Assembly: GCA_023458875.1 (NCBI GenBank) | Contig: JAEWXO010000079.1 | Location: 1 to 50,325, forward strand | Length of the DNA stretch: 50,325 nucleotides | Source of the DNA: Bacillota bacterium | Lineage (GTDB): Bacteria; Bacillota; Clostridia; Oscillospirales; Ruminococcaceae | Direction: 5' to 3' | Shown: positions 14,521-23,561 of the stretch, one piece after another | Layout: each line of letters begins with the position of its first letter | Numbering within the stretch: the stretch's first letter is position 1 | The notes under the pieces: model-generated | What the model was told of the DNA's origin: nothing | The model's database searches: none | The model's input: the letters and a program-made list of their open reading frames with translations, nothing else | Made by a program: the position numbers and the translations under genes

Positions 14521-15090
14521 ATGGGAATAATGGAACTGCTGCTTATTGCGGTCGGACTTTCAATGGACGCTTTTGCGGTATCGGTATGTAAGGGACTGTC
14601 AACACAAAAAATAAAGACAAAGCATTATTTAATTGTTGGGGTATGGTTCGGAGGGTTTCAGGCACTGATGCCGCTTTTGGGATATCTTCTCGGCTGTGCA
14701 TTTGAAAGATACATAACAGCCTTTGACCACTGGATCGCGTTTATATTGCTGCTGATAATCGGTGTAAACATGATTAAGGAAGGAGTATCAAAGGATGAAG
14801 AAAAGCAGGACGTCTCCTTCTGCACGGGGAGCATGTTTCCACTTGCAGTTGCGACAAGCATTGACGCGCTTGCAGTGGGAGTTACCTTTGCACTTCTGCC
14901 TGATGTAAGTATTGCGACAGCGGTTTCTTTTATAGGAGTGACTACATTTGTCTTGTCAGCAGTCGGCCTTAAGGTTGGCAGTGTATTCGGTATGAAATAC
15001 AAGTCAAGGGCAGAAATTGCTGGTGGTGTGATACTTGTGATTTTGGGAGTGAAAATACTTCTTGAGCATCTTGGAGTTATCGCGTTTTAA
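14521..15090 (+). CDS. mntP: Manganese efflux pump MntP
   Basis: 189 residues, six membrane helices in two three-helix repeats. The conserved Asp motifs are GLSMDAFAVSVCKG (residues 13-26) and the repeat ATSIDALAVGVTFA (about 117-130). Length and motifs match MntP (formerly YebN), which exports Mn2+ and protects against manganese toxicity. The start follows CGGAGGAG. Control by the upstream riboswitch fits this function. Confidence 0.93.
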   Translation: MGIMELLLIAVGLSMDAFAVSVCKGLSTQKIKTKHYLIVGVWFGGFQALMPLLGYLLGCAFERYITAFDHWIAFILLLIIGVNMIKEGVSKDEEKQDVSFCTGSMFPLAVATSIDALAVGVTFALLPDVSIATAVSFIGVTTFVLSAVGLKVGSVFGMKYKSRAEIAGGVILVILGVKILLEHLGVIAF

Positions 15091-15138
15091 TAGTTTTAAT
15101 ATTTTTAAAAACTTAATAGATATTTTAATTTCAGAATT

Positions 15139-15178
15139 AATAAAAAGGGCTTATGTTACGGCGTGAGCTCTTTTTATT
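15139..15178 (+). terminator. Intrinsic terminator of mntP
   Basis: AATAAAAAGGGCT (15139-15151) / AGCTCTTTTTATT (15166-15178) with inner pairs and loop TTACGG. A related hairpin occurs at 32239-32274 on the other side of the CRISPR locus. Confidence 0.8.
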
Positions 15179-15283
15179 AAATTATTTTGACAAAATAAGA
15201 GAATGTATTTGACTTTTATTAGTGATTTTCTTTATTTTAACTACAAGATTCTCGAATATTTTACAAATAGATTAATTTTTATC

Positions 15284-15312
15284 TTTACAAATAGAAATTA
15301 TTGTTGTATAAT
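15284..15312 (+). promoter_or_regulatory. Promoter of the cas operon
   Basis: TTTACA (15284-15289), 17-bp spacer, TATAAT (15307-15312). TTTACAAATAGA occurs twice, at about 15259-15271 and 15284-15296, 25 bp apart, covering the -35; this may be a regulator site. No genes lie in 15179-15368 apart from these signals. Confidence 0.75.
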
Positions 15313-15368
15313 GTATCTAATAATTGTAATAAGGAACTTTAATATAAAATAAAGAAAGGTTTGTGTTC

Positions 15369-17810
15369 ATGGATAAGATTTTTATGGCACATATCACTGA
15401 TATAAATTGTAAAAAAGAAGAGCAGACCGTTCTGGAACATTTACGGAATACAGCAGAATATGCAGGTGAAAGTCTGAAAACAATAGGACTTTATTATTGC
15501 GGATACCTTGCAGGACTTATTCATGATATGGGAAAGTATAAACTTGAGTTTTCAGAATATCTTGATGATTCATATGCAGGCAGAAATGTTAAAAGAGGTT
15601 CTGTAAACCACACCTTTGCAGGAGTAATTTATATCCTTGAAAAATATCATACTGAAAAAAATGATCTTTTCGACAAGCTTACAAGCGAAATTATAGCCTT
15701 TGCTGTCGGAGGCCATCACGGAGAATTTGATATTGTTGATATTGATGGTAAAAACGGCTTTGAGTATCGCCTTAACAAGGAAAGATCTGATATTAATTAT
15801 GAGGAGTCAAAAAGAAATTATTTTTCTGATATAAATGAATATGAGATTGAACACGACTTTTTATATGCAAAGGAAGAAATAGAAACTGTTTTTTCAAAAG
15901 TTAAAGCTTTTCCGGGCATAAAAAAGTCTTCAATGCACTTCATTTTAGGAATGATCGCACGAATGGTGCTTTCAGCTTTAATTAACGGTGACAGGTTAGA
16001 TACATCTGAATTTATGAGTGGTGGTAAATTTGAAAAGCAGGATACTAAAGAGGATCTCTGGAAAGAACAGCTTGATTACTTTGAAAATAAGCTGAAATTA
16101 TTTACTGCTGATACTCCGATTAATAAGGCAAGACAATATTTTTCGGATATATGTGCAGAGTATGCAAAGCGTGAAACCGGAATTTATCGAATAACAGTTC
16201 CGACAGGTGCAGGAAAAACCTTGTGCATGCTAAGATATTCGCTTGCTCATGCAAAAAAACATAATAAGAAACGCATTATTTTTATTATCCCTCTGCTTAG
16301 CATTCTGGATCAGAACAGTAAAGTTATAAGGGAATATATTAAAGATAAAAATATCGTTAAGGAGTTTCATTCAAATGTGGTACATACAAAAGATACCGGT
16401 GAACATCTGAATGAATTTGAATTGCTGTCGGAGGCATGGGATTCACCTGTTATTATTTCAACGCTGGTTCAGCTTCTTAATATGCTGTTTGCCGATAAAA
16501 CGACTGCAATAAGACGTATGTCATCATTATGTGACAGCATAATAGTCATTGATGAGGTTCAGAGTCTGCCTAAAAATATAATAGACTTATTTAACACCGC
16601 AATAAATTATCTTGCTTTTTTCTGCAATACAACAGTTATACTTTCATCAGCTACACAGCCCTGCTTTGATAAAGTAAAAATGTCTTTACAGTTTTCGGAA
16701 AGTCCTGATATAATTCCGTTTGACAGGGATATTTTTAATGTTTTCAAGCGCACAGAGGTTATTGATAAAACAAGTCAGTACGGAATGTCGTCCGAGGATC
16801 TTTCTGATTTTGCAATGGATATTATGGAAAGTCATTATTCACTGCTTATAATCTGCAATACAAAGTCAAGCGCACTTAGTGTATATGAATACCTTAAACA
16901 GCTGAACAATTCAAAAAAGTATAAGCTGTTTCATCTGTCAACATCAATGTGTATGCAACACAGAAAAGACACTTTAAAAGATATAAATGCTGTTCTTGAT
17001 GATATAAATAAAAGTATGAAAAACGGACAAGAACCTAAACAGAAAATTATTTGTGTTTCAACTCAGCTTGTTGAGGCAGGTGTTGATTTTTCTTTTGAGA
17101 ATGTAATAAGAGTTATTGCCGGAATGGATAATATTACACAATCAGCCGGCAGGTGCAACAGAAATAATGATTTTGATAAGATATGCAATGTCTATATTGT
17201 TAACCTGAAAAGCAATGATGAAAATCTGAAAATGCTTCAGGAAATTAAAATTGCACAGAATTGTTCTGTAAATCTTTTAAGGGATTTTAAACGTTCTCCG
17301 GAAATCTACGATAACGATTTGCTGTGTAACAGGAGCATTGATACATATTACAGACTGCTTTTTGAAAATCCTGATATTAAGAATAAGTTCAGTTATCCTG
17401 TTAAGATTTACGGAGGTATAACAAATAACCTGTTTGAAATGCTTTCTCACAATACTTCTTTATGTCAAAGAGCAGAGGGAAAGGATAAATACATTCTTAA
17501 TCAATCATTTAAAACAGCTAACGCATTATTTAAGGTTTTTGATGAAAATACAACTGACGTAATTGTTCCTTACAATGAAGAGGCAAAAAATATTATAAAT
17601 GATTTGTGTTCTGCAAAAGTAAAATTTGATTATTCTTTTATGAAAGAAAAAATAAAGGACGCAAAAAAATATACTATTCAGATTTATGAATATCAGAAAC
17701 AGGCACTTGAGGGTATGCTGTTTTCTGATGAGGGCGGTCATTTTATTGCACTGCAAAAACAGAATTATAACAGTGAAACAGGACTTCAGATTGATAGATC
17801 ATATTTTTAA
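15369..17810 (+). CDS. cas3: Cas3 helicase-nuclease, type I-C
   Basis: 813 residues from ATG 15369, which is better spaced from AAAGG than the upstream GTG 15363. The N-terminal HD nuclease domain contains LAGLIHDMGKYK (His52-Asp53) and VGGHHGEFD. The helicase has Walker A VPTGAGKT (about 277-284), the DExx box VIDEVQS (about 393), SSATQP (about 426) and motif VI ITQSAGRCNRN. Cas3 is recruited by the Cascade-bound R-loop and degrades target DNA in the 3'-5' direction. It is first in the operon, 20 nt before cas5, as usual for I-C. Confidence 0.95.
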   Translation: MDKIFMAHITDINCKKEEQTVLEHLRNTAEYAGESLKTIGLYYCGYLAGLIHDMGKYKLEFSEYLDDSYAGRNVKRGSVNHTFAGVIYILEKYHTEKNDLFDKLTSEIIAFAVGGHHGEFDIVDIDGKNGFEYRLNKERSDINYEESKRNYFSDINEYEIEHDFLYAKEEIETVFSKVKAFPGIKKSSMHFILGMIARMVLSALINGDRLDTSEFMSGGKFEKQDTKEDLWKEQLDYFENKLKLFTADTPINKARQYFSDICAEYAKRETGIYRITVPTGAGKTLCMLRYSLAHAKKHNKKRIIFIIPLLSILDQNSKVIREYIKDKNIVKEFHSNVVHTKDTGEHLNEFELLSEAWDSPVIISTLVQLLNMLFADKTTAIRRMSSLCDSIIVIDEVQSLPKNIIDLFNTAINYLAFFCNTTVILSSATQPCFDKVKMSLQFSESPDIIPFDRDIFNVFKRTEVIDKTSQYGMSSEDLSDFAMDIMESHYSLLIICNTKSSALSVYEYLKQLNNSKKYKLFHLSTSMCMQHRKDTLKDINAVLDDINKSMKNGQEPKQKIICVSTQLVEAGVDFSFENVIRVIAGMDNITQSAGRCNRNNDFDKICNVYIVNLKSNDENLKMLQEIKIAQNCSVNLLRDFKRSPEIYDNDLLCNRSIDTYYRLLFENPDIKNKFSYPVKIYGGITNNLFEMLSHNTSLCQRAEGKDKYILNQSFKTANALFKVFDENTTDVIVPYNEEAKNIINDLCSAKVKFDYSFMKEKIKDAKKYTIQIYEYQKQALEGMLFSDEGGHFIALQKQNYNSETGLQIDRSYF

Positions 17811-17830
17811 GTTAGGAGGGATTTTTTATT

Positions 17831-18577
17831 ATGCACGATAATATCGTTGAATTTGAGGTTTACGGTGATTTTGGACTTTTTTCCGATCCGATAACCCGTG
17901 TCGGAGGCGAAAAATTCACTTATCAGATACCTACGTATGAGGCTATAAAAGGTATACTGCACAGTATATACTGGAAACCAACAATTATATGGGTAATTGA
18001 TTCCGTAAGGGTTATAAACCGAATTCAGACGGAAACAAAGGGAATTCGCCCGATTCTTTATACTCCTGAAATGAAAAAAGGGAAACTAAAAGTAAATGAC
18101 TTGTCATACTATACTTATCTTAAAGACTGCCGTTATCAGGTGAGAGCGCATTTCATATGGAATGAAAACCGCCCGGAGCTTGAACATGATCGCAATGAAA
18201 ATAAGCACCACAACATTGCTAGAAGAATGATTGAACGAGGAGGAAGACGTGATATTTTTCTTGGTTGCCGTGAATGTCAGGGCTATGTTGAACCATGTAA
18301 TTTCAGTGAGGGTAAAAGCTTTTATGATGACACAAACGAAATGAGCTTTGGACTGATGTATCACGGTATAACTTATGCTGATGAAGCTTATTCTGAGGAA
18401 ACAAAGGGGAAAATGACCGTAAGACTATGGCACGCGGTTATGAAAAATGGCATTATTGACTTTATTACGCCAGAAAAATGTATTCACAGACCTGTGCGTG
18501 AAATGAATGTAAAGCATTTTGGCAAAGAGTTTGACAATTTTAATCCTGTGCTGAATGAGTATAAGGGGGTGATGTAA
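17831..18577 (+). CDS. cas5: Cas5c, crRNA-processing endoribonuclease of type I-C
   Basis: 248 residues. RAMP fold: N-terminal EFEVYGDFGLFSDPITRVGGEKFTYQIPTYEAIKGILHSIYW, which is highly typical of Cas5d/Cas5c, then a FLGCRECQGYVEP strand. In type I-C there is no Cas6; this protein cuts the repeat and stays bound to the crRNA 5' handle. It follows TAGGAGGG, and its stop directly abuts the cas8c ATG. Confidence 0.95.
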   Translation: MHDNIVEFEVYGDFGLFSDPITRVGGEKFTYQIPTYEAIKGILHSIYWKPTIIWVIDSVRVINRIQTETKGIRPILYTPEMKKGKLKVNDLSYYTYLKDCRYQVRAHFIWNENRPELEHDRNENKHHNIARRMIERGGRRDIFLGCRECQGYVEPCNFSEGKSFYDDTNEMSFGLMYHGITYADEAYSEETKGKMTVRLWHAVMKNGIIDFITPEKCIHRPVREMNVKHFGKEFDNFNPVLNEYKGVM

Positions 18578-20431
18578 ATGTCATGGATGAGTATGCTTTA
18601 TCAGACATATGAGAATAATGTTCATATGGCGGGGAAGGTTGTTGATGAAAAAGTTTCGTTGTCAGTTGTTGCACATATGTCTGCAAATGCTCAGATTGAA
18701 ATTACAATTGACGAGGATGGAACTTTTCAAAAAGCTTTACCTGTTGATAAACAATACAGCAAAACGCTTATTCCTGTTACAGAACAATCGCAAGGGCGTT
18801 CAAGTGGTGATGCTCCACACGCGCTGTGTGATACACTTTCTTACATTGCAGGAGATTTTGGCAGGTATTTATCAGATGAAAAGCTTGCAAAAAAATGTGA
18901 CATTAAGTTTTCAAAATATTTTTCTGAACTTGAGAATTGGGTCAGTTCAAATTGTTCACATCCTAAAGCAAAAGCTGTTTATAATTATGTCAGCCAAAAA
19001 CGTATTACATCAGACCTTATAAAGACAGGTATACTTGAATGTAATGAGAGCGGAAAGCTTGCCGATAAAAAAGTCAGCGGTAATAATTATGAGAAAGCAC
19101 TTGTTAGATTTATTGTAAATAGTTCTGTTAGTAATGCAGATAACGGCACATGGCAGGATTCAACGCTTTTAAGTAAATATTCAGAGTACTATTCAACAGT
19201 CCAGAAAGGTGCAAAGGATATATGCTATCTTACTGGCAGAAAACAGACGGTATGTGTTAATCACCCAAAGGGGATTATTGCTTCAGATTATGGAGCAAAG
19301 CTTATTTCTGCAAATGATAATTTAAACTATACTTACAGAGGGCGTTTTACAGACTCTGACCAGGCATGCACTGTCAGTTATGAAGCAACGCAGAAAGCAC
19401 ATAATGCTCTTACGTGGCTTGCAGGAAGACAGGGCTATACGTTCGGCAATGATAAAAAAAGAACTTTTATCTGCTGGAATCCAAAGGGCAAGGACGTTCC
19501 TGCAATTGATAATTGTTTATACTCAGACATTGAGGACGATACGGAGGAAGGTTCTTATACAGAGGAACTGTATAAGAAACGCCTTATGGACGCACTGAAC
19601 GGCTATAAGAATACGCTTGACAATAACGATGATATTGTTGTCATAGGTCTTGATGCTGCAACAACAGGAAGACTCTCTGTGACGTATTATAATGAACTGA
19701 AAGCGTCGGATTTTCTTTACAGGATAAAAAAATGGCATGAGAGCTGCTGCTGGTACTATACGAAATTCACCGCTGATAATAAGCCATATCAGACAATTAT
19801 GCCTCCGAAGACAAAACGCATTATAGAATATGCTTTCGGTACTGAACAGGAAGAAAAGGGTAGACAAATTATTAAATTAAAAGACGGAATTATGAAAGAA
19901 CAGTGTCAGAGGATTCTGAACTGTATACTTAATGTACAGCCTGTTCCTCGTGATATTATTCACGCAATAACGGTAAAAGCATCAAATCCACTTGCATATT
20001 CAAGGGGAAATCATGAGCGGATAATGTCAACTGCATGTGCTTTAATAAAAAAATATCATGAAGATAAAGGAGCTGAAATAAAAATGATACTTGATTACAG
20101 TGAAACAGACAGAAGCTATCTTTTCGGACGACTGCTTGCTGTTGCCGAAAAAGCTGAACGTGCAACATATTCAAAGGATGATTCAAGAGAGCCTAATGCA
20201 ATACGGCTTCAATCAGCTTTTGTGCATCATCCTATGTATACGTGGTCTATTCTTGAAAAGGCATTGATTCCGTATTTTCAAAAGCTTAATCCAGGTTCAA
20301 GAAAATTTTATAAGGATATAATTACAGATGTTTTTACAAACATTTGTGATAATGACAAGTCTGTTCTGAACACAAGTCTTAATGAAAAATATCTGCTTGG
20401 GTATTATCTGCAAAGAGCGGAACTGAATTAA
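18578..20431 (+). CDS. cas8c: Cas8c (Csd1), large Cascade subunit
   Basis: 617 residues, within the usual range for Csd1. Typical features are the N terminus MSMLYQTYENNV, ITVDEDGTFQKA-like strands (EITIDEDGTFQKA), the TGRKQTVCVNHPKGI region and a helical C terminus ending LGYYLQRAELN. It recognises the PAM and binds target DNA. In type I-C an internal start often yields a separate Cas11 small subunit from the 3' part; an ATG with the upstream AAAGGAG near 20083 (MILDYSETDRSYLFGRL) is a good candidate here. Confidence 0.93.
   Translation: MSWMSMLYQTYENNVHMAGKVVDEKVSLSVVAHMSANAQIEITIDEDGTFQKALPVDKQYSKTLIPVTEQSQGRSSGDAPHALCDTLSYIAGDFGRYLSDEKLAKKCDIKFSKYFSELENWVSSNCSHPKAKAVYNYVSQKRITSDLIKTGILECNESGKLADKKVSGNNYEKALVRFIVNSSVSNADNGTWQDSTLLSKYSEYYSTVQKGAKDICYLTGRKQTVCVNHPKGIIASDYGAKLISANDNLNYTYRGRFTDSDQACTVSYEATQKAHNALTWLAGRQGYTFGNDKKRTFICWNPKGKDVPAIDNCLYSDIEDDTEEGSYTEELYKKRLMDALNGYKNTLDNNDDIVVIGLDAATTGRLSVTYYNELKASDFLYRIKKWHESCCWYYTKFTADNKPYQTIMPPKTKRIIEYAFGTEQEEKGRQIIKLKDGIMKEQCQRILNCILNVQPVPRDIIHAITVKASNPLAYSRGNHERIMSTACALIKKYHEDKGAEIKMILDYSETDRSYLFGRLLAVAEKAERATYSKDDSREPNAIRLQSAFVHHPMYTWSILEKALIPYFQKLNPGSRKFYKDIITDVFTNICDNDKSVLNTSLNEKYLLGYYLQRAELN
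20083..20431 (+). CDS. Possible internal cas11c start inside cas8c
   Basis: Within cas8c, the in-frame ATG of KMILDYSETDRSYLF is preceded by AAAGGAGCTGAAATAAAA, a strong internal ribosome binding site. Translation from here would give about 115 residues of helical C terminus, matching the known internally translated Cas11 subunit of type I-C systems. The internal RBS is visible; expression is inferred from known I-C biology. Confidence 0.55.
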
Positions 20432-20471
20432 TTCAAAAAAGAAACTGAAAATAATTAGGAGGACGAAAAAA

Positions 20472-21323
20472 ATGGGTATTCTTGAAAACAAAATTGATTT
20501 TGCTGTGCTTGTATCGGTAAACAATGCAAATCCAAACGGTGATCCCTTAAACGGAAACAGACCGCGTACTACATATACCGGAAAAGGTGAAATTTCCGAC
20601 GTATGCATTAAAAGAAAAATCCGCAACAGACTTCAGGATATGGGTGAGAGTATTTTTGTACAGTCAAATGAACGTTCAGATGATGGTTGTACAAGCTTAA
20701 GTGAACGTGCATCAAAAAATATAACTGATTATGCTTCAAGCGATGAATATGCTGAGAAAGCTTGTTGCGAATGGTTTGACGTAAGAGCATTTGGGCAGGT
20801 TTTTGCTTTTAAAAACAAAGAAAAGGGAAAAGAGGGTGTTTCAGTACCGGTAAGAGGTCCTGTAAGCATTCATCAGTCAACAAGTATTTCGCCTGTCGAC
20901 ATAAACAGTATGCAGATTACAAAAAGTGTTAACAGTGAGCCTTCCGAAAAGAAAAGCTCTGACACAATGGGTTCTAAACATATGGTCGAATTTGGACTGT
21001 ATCTGATTAAGGGTTCGATTAATGTTCAACTTGCCGAAAAAACGGGATTTTCAGACGAAGATTCTGATAAAATAAAGGAATCTCTGCGAACATTGTTTAT
21101 TAATGACTGTTCCGCTGCAAGACCTGACGGAAGCATGGAGGTTTTAAAGCTTTACTGGTGGAAGCATAATAATAAAATCGGTCAGTATTCTTCCGCAAAG
21201 GTACATAAATCACTTAAAGTAGAATTAAAAGAAAATGTGGATTATCCTTCCTCCACTGATGATTACGAAATAGCTCTTACCGAATTGAAAGGGCTTGTTC
21301 CGGAAATAATCGATGGAATATAA
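20472..21323 (+). CDS. cas7: Cas7 (Csd2), crRNA backbone protein of type I-C
   Basis: 283 residues. The N-terminal DFAVLVSVNNANPNGDPLNGNRPR is the hallmark of Cas7/Csd2. The C terminus has SAARPDGSMEVLKLYWWKHN. Multiple copies form the Cascade filament on the crRNA. The start follows TAGGAGGAC. Its last codons overlap the cas4 start by 11 nt. A divergent cas7 tail sharing the SAxRPD motif lies after the CRISPR array. Confidence 0.95.
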   Translation: MGILENKIDFAVLVSVNNANPNGDPLNGNRPRTTYTGKGEISDVCIKRKIRNRLQDMGESIFVQSNERSDDGCTSLSERASKNITDYASSDEYAEKACCEWFDVRAFGQVFAFKNKEKGKEGVSVPVRGPVSIHQSTSISPVDINSMQITKSVNSEPSEKKSSDTMGSKHMVEFGLYLIKGSINVQLAEKTGFSDEDSDKIKESLRTLFINDCSAARPDGSMEVLKLYWWKHNNKIGQYSSAKVHKSLKVELKENVDYPSSTDDYEIALTELKGLVPEIIDGI

Positions 21324-21990
21324 CGAAGAAGATTTCTTGATGCTTTCCGGAATTCAGCATTTTGCATTCTGTCGCAGACAATGGGCATTAATTCATATTG
21401 AAATGATGTGGGAGGAAAATCTCAGGACGGTTGAGGGGAATAATCTGCATGAAAAATGCCACAATGAATATTCATCCGAGTGCAGGAAAGAGGTAATCAT
21501 TTCAAGAGGAATGCCGGTGTTTTCAAGAACTCTTGGTGCGAGCGGCGAATGTGATATTGTTGAATTCCGGAAATCAAAAGAGGGCATAACATTAAACGGC
21601 AGAGATGGCTTCTATACAGTCTATCCTGTTGAATATAAGAATGGTGAGCCTAAGTCTGACGATTGTGACATCCTCCAGCTTGCAGGTCAGGCAATCTGCC
21701 TTGAGGAAATGCTAGGTTGTGAAATAAACGCAGGAGCATTATATTATGGAAAAATCAGACACCGTCAAAAAATTGAACTGGATGATGTTGTTAAAGGCCG
21801 GGTAAGAGATTTATTTGAAGAGATGCATAGTTGCTATAGAAAGGGCTATGTTCCCAAAGTGAAGATGACAAAAGCCTGCAATGCATGTTCTTTGAAAAAT
21901 TTATGTCTGCCTAAGCTGTGTAAAATTAAGTCTGTAAAGGATTATCTTTTAATAAATCTTGGCGAAAGCGATTCAAAAGCTGTTGATTAA
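21313..21990 (+). CDS. cas4: Cas4, PAM-selecting nuclease
   Basis: 225 residues. The RecB-like nuclease core has the motifs GECDIVEF, YPVEYKNG and QLAGQA. Fe-S cluster cysteines are C20 (FAFCRRQWA) and the C-terminal group CNACSLKNLCLPKLC. Cas4 works with Cas1-Cas2 to trim prespacers and choose a PAM. Overlaps cas7. Confidence 0.94.
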   Translation: MEYNEEDFLMLSGIQHFAFCRRQWALIHIEMMWEENLRTVEGNNLHEKCHNEYSSECRKEVIISRGMPVFSRTLGASGECDIVEFRKSKEGITLNGRDGFYTVYPVEYKNGEPKSDDCDILQLAGQAICLEEMLGCEINAGALYYGKIRHRQKIELDDVVKGRVRDLFEEMHSCYRKGYVPKVKMTKACNACSLKNLCLPKLCKIKSVKDYLLINLGESDSKAVD

Positions 21991-22059
21991 TACATTTTCG
22001 TTAAATTATAATTGTGTATGACGAATTAATCAGTATTGTGAAAGGAAGTGTGATTATTA

Positions 22060-23091
22060 ATGAAAAAGCTTCTGAATACTCTTTATATTACTACTGAAAA
22101 TGCGTATTTATCACTTGACGGTGAAAACATTGTTATTCAGGCTGATGAGGAAACGCTTGGCAGAATTCCTATACATACAATTGAGGGAATAGTTGCTTTC
22201 AGCTATATTGGAGCAAGTCCGGCTCTTATGGGTAAGTGTGCAGATATGAACAAATCACTTGTGTTTTTGAAGCCAAGCGGAAGATTTCTTGCTAAAGTTA
22301 CAGGAAAAGCCTATGGAAATATTCTTCTACGCCGTGAGCAGTACCGTATATGTGATGACGAAGAGCGTTCTTTAAATATTGCAAAGAACATGATTTCAGC
22401 AAAGCTTTTAAATTCCAGTGCGGTTTTAAGCCGTGCAGTCCGTGATCATGAGCTAAGAATTGACGCTGAAAACTTTCGTCAAACAGCGGACACTCTTAAA
22501 AAATCATCTGTTCTTGCATATAAGGGAATGGGTGCTGATTCGCTGAGAGGTCTTGAGGGGGAATGTGCAGCAAGGTATTTTTCTCTGTTTGATGACATGA
22601 TTCTTCAGAACAAAGAGAATTTTTTCTTTAAATCACGTTCACGCCGTCCGCCTATGGATAATGTAAATGCAATGCTTTCTTTCTGCTATAGCTTGCTTAC
22701 ATCAATTTGCGTAAGTGCTCTTGAAACTGTAGGACTTGACCCTTATGCAGGCTTTTTTCATACAGAGCGTCCGGGAAGATGTTCACTCGCACTTGATTTA
22801 GTAGAAGAATTCCGTGCTCCTTTTGCAGACAGATTTGTATTAACCTTGGTAAATAAAAAGATTGTAAGTTCTGGAGATTTTCTTGAAAAAGAAAGTGGGG
22901 GAATTTTGCTTACCGATGATGCAAGGAAAAACTTTTTAACGGTTTGGCAGCAAAAGAAAAAAGAAATAATTACTCATCCCTTTTTACAGGAAAAGGTTGA
23001 ATGGGGCCTGTTACCTTATATACAGGCAATGTTGCTTGCACGGTATATCAGAGGAGACATAGATGATTACCCGCCTTTTATTTGGAAGTAG
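22060..23091 (+). CDS. cas1: Cas1 integrase, type I-C
   Basis: 343 residues. Metal-binding residues lie in LRGLEGECAARYF (Glu), GFFHTERPGRCSLALDLVEEFR (His) and APFADRFVLTL (Asp). The N-terminal beta domain begins LLNTLYITTENAYLSLDGENIVI. Forms the spacer integrase with Cas2. The ribosome binding site is AAGGAAG. Confidence 0.96.
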   Translation: MKKLLNTLYITTENAYLSLDGENIVIQADEETLGRIPIHTIEGIVAFSYIGASPALMGKCADMNKSLVFLKPSGRFLAKVTGKAYGNILLRREQYRICDDEERSLNIAKNMISAKLLNSSAVLSRAVRDHELRIDAENFRQTADTLKKSSVLAYKGMGADSLRGLEGECAARYFSLFDDMILQNKENFFFKSRSRRPPMDNVNAMLSFCYSLLTSICVSALETVGLDPYAGFFHTERPGRCSLALDLVEEFRAPFADRFVLTLVNKKIVSSGDFLEKESGGILLTDDARKNFLTVWQQKKKEIITHPFLQEKVEWGLLPYIQAMLLARYIRGDIDDYPPFIWK

Positions 23092-23098
23092 GTGTGCA

Positions 23099-23389
23099 GT
23101 GTTAGTATTAATCACCTATGATGTCAACACGGAAACAAATGATGGACGCAAACGACTTAGAAAAGTTGCAAAGGTTTGTGTTAATTACGGGCAGCGTGTT
23201 CAAAATTCGGTTTTTGAGTGCCTGCTGGATGAAGCTCAAAAATGTATCGTTAAAAATCAGCTTTTAGATATGATTGACATCAAAAAAGACAGTCTCCGAA
23301 TTTATAATCTTGGCAATAATTACAATAAAAGAATTGAGCATTACGGAGTAAAAGAATCATATGATCCGGAGAAACCAATGATTTTTTAG
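23099..23389 (+). CDS. cas2: Cas2, adaptation complex subunit
   Basis: 96 residues from GTG 23099. The ferredoxin-like fold begins LVLITYDVNTE, with the conserved Asp after TY, and continues RRLRKVAKVCVNYGQRVQNSVFEC. The GTG start was chosen since AGGTG lies 5 nt upstream and family members begin with M(L/I)VLITYDV; the upstream in-frame ATG 23063 lies inside cas1. It follows the cas1 stop by 7 nt. Confidence 0.93.
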   Translation: MLVLITYDVNTETNDGRKRLRKVAKVCVNYGQRVQNSVFECLLDEAQKCIVKNQLLDMIDIKKDSLRIYNLGNNYNKRIEHYGVKESYDPEKPMIF

Positions 23390-23561
23390 AGTATGCGAAT
23401 ATAGAGTGAACATAAAAACCCCGTATCATTCGCACACTAAAATCATGTTTCAAACGTATCATAAGATTAATATTATGTTAATATATAATTAAGCCAAAAT
23501 ATTTATTGGCTAGGTTGTATGTTTTGTTAAGCAGAATAACTTGAAATATGGTTGTTCTGCA
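23390..23561 (+). promoter_or_regulatory. CRISPR leader
   Basis: 172 bp, AT-rich and without genes, between cas2 and the first repeat. It opens with an inverted repeat TGCGAAT (about 23395-23401) / ATTCGCA (about 23428-23434) around AACATAAAAACCCC, an arrangement common after cas2 in I-C loci. It also has a small hairpin GCCAA/TTGGC (about 23493-23510) and TATAAT-like hexamers (about 23484). It should hold the array promoter and the integration signals. Confidence 0.75.

Noticed and set aside
14658..15002. Minus-strand ORF of 114 codons inside mntP
   Set aside because: Opposite-strand shadow of a strongly conserved membrane protein.
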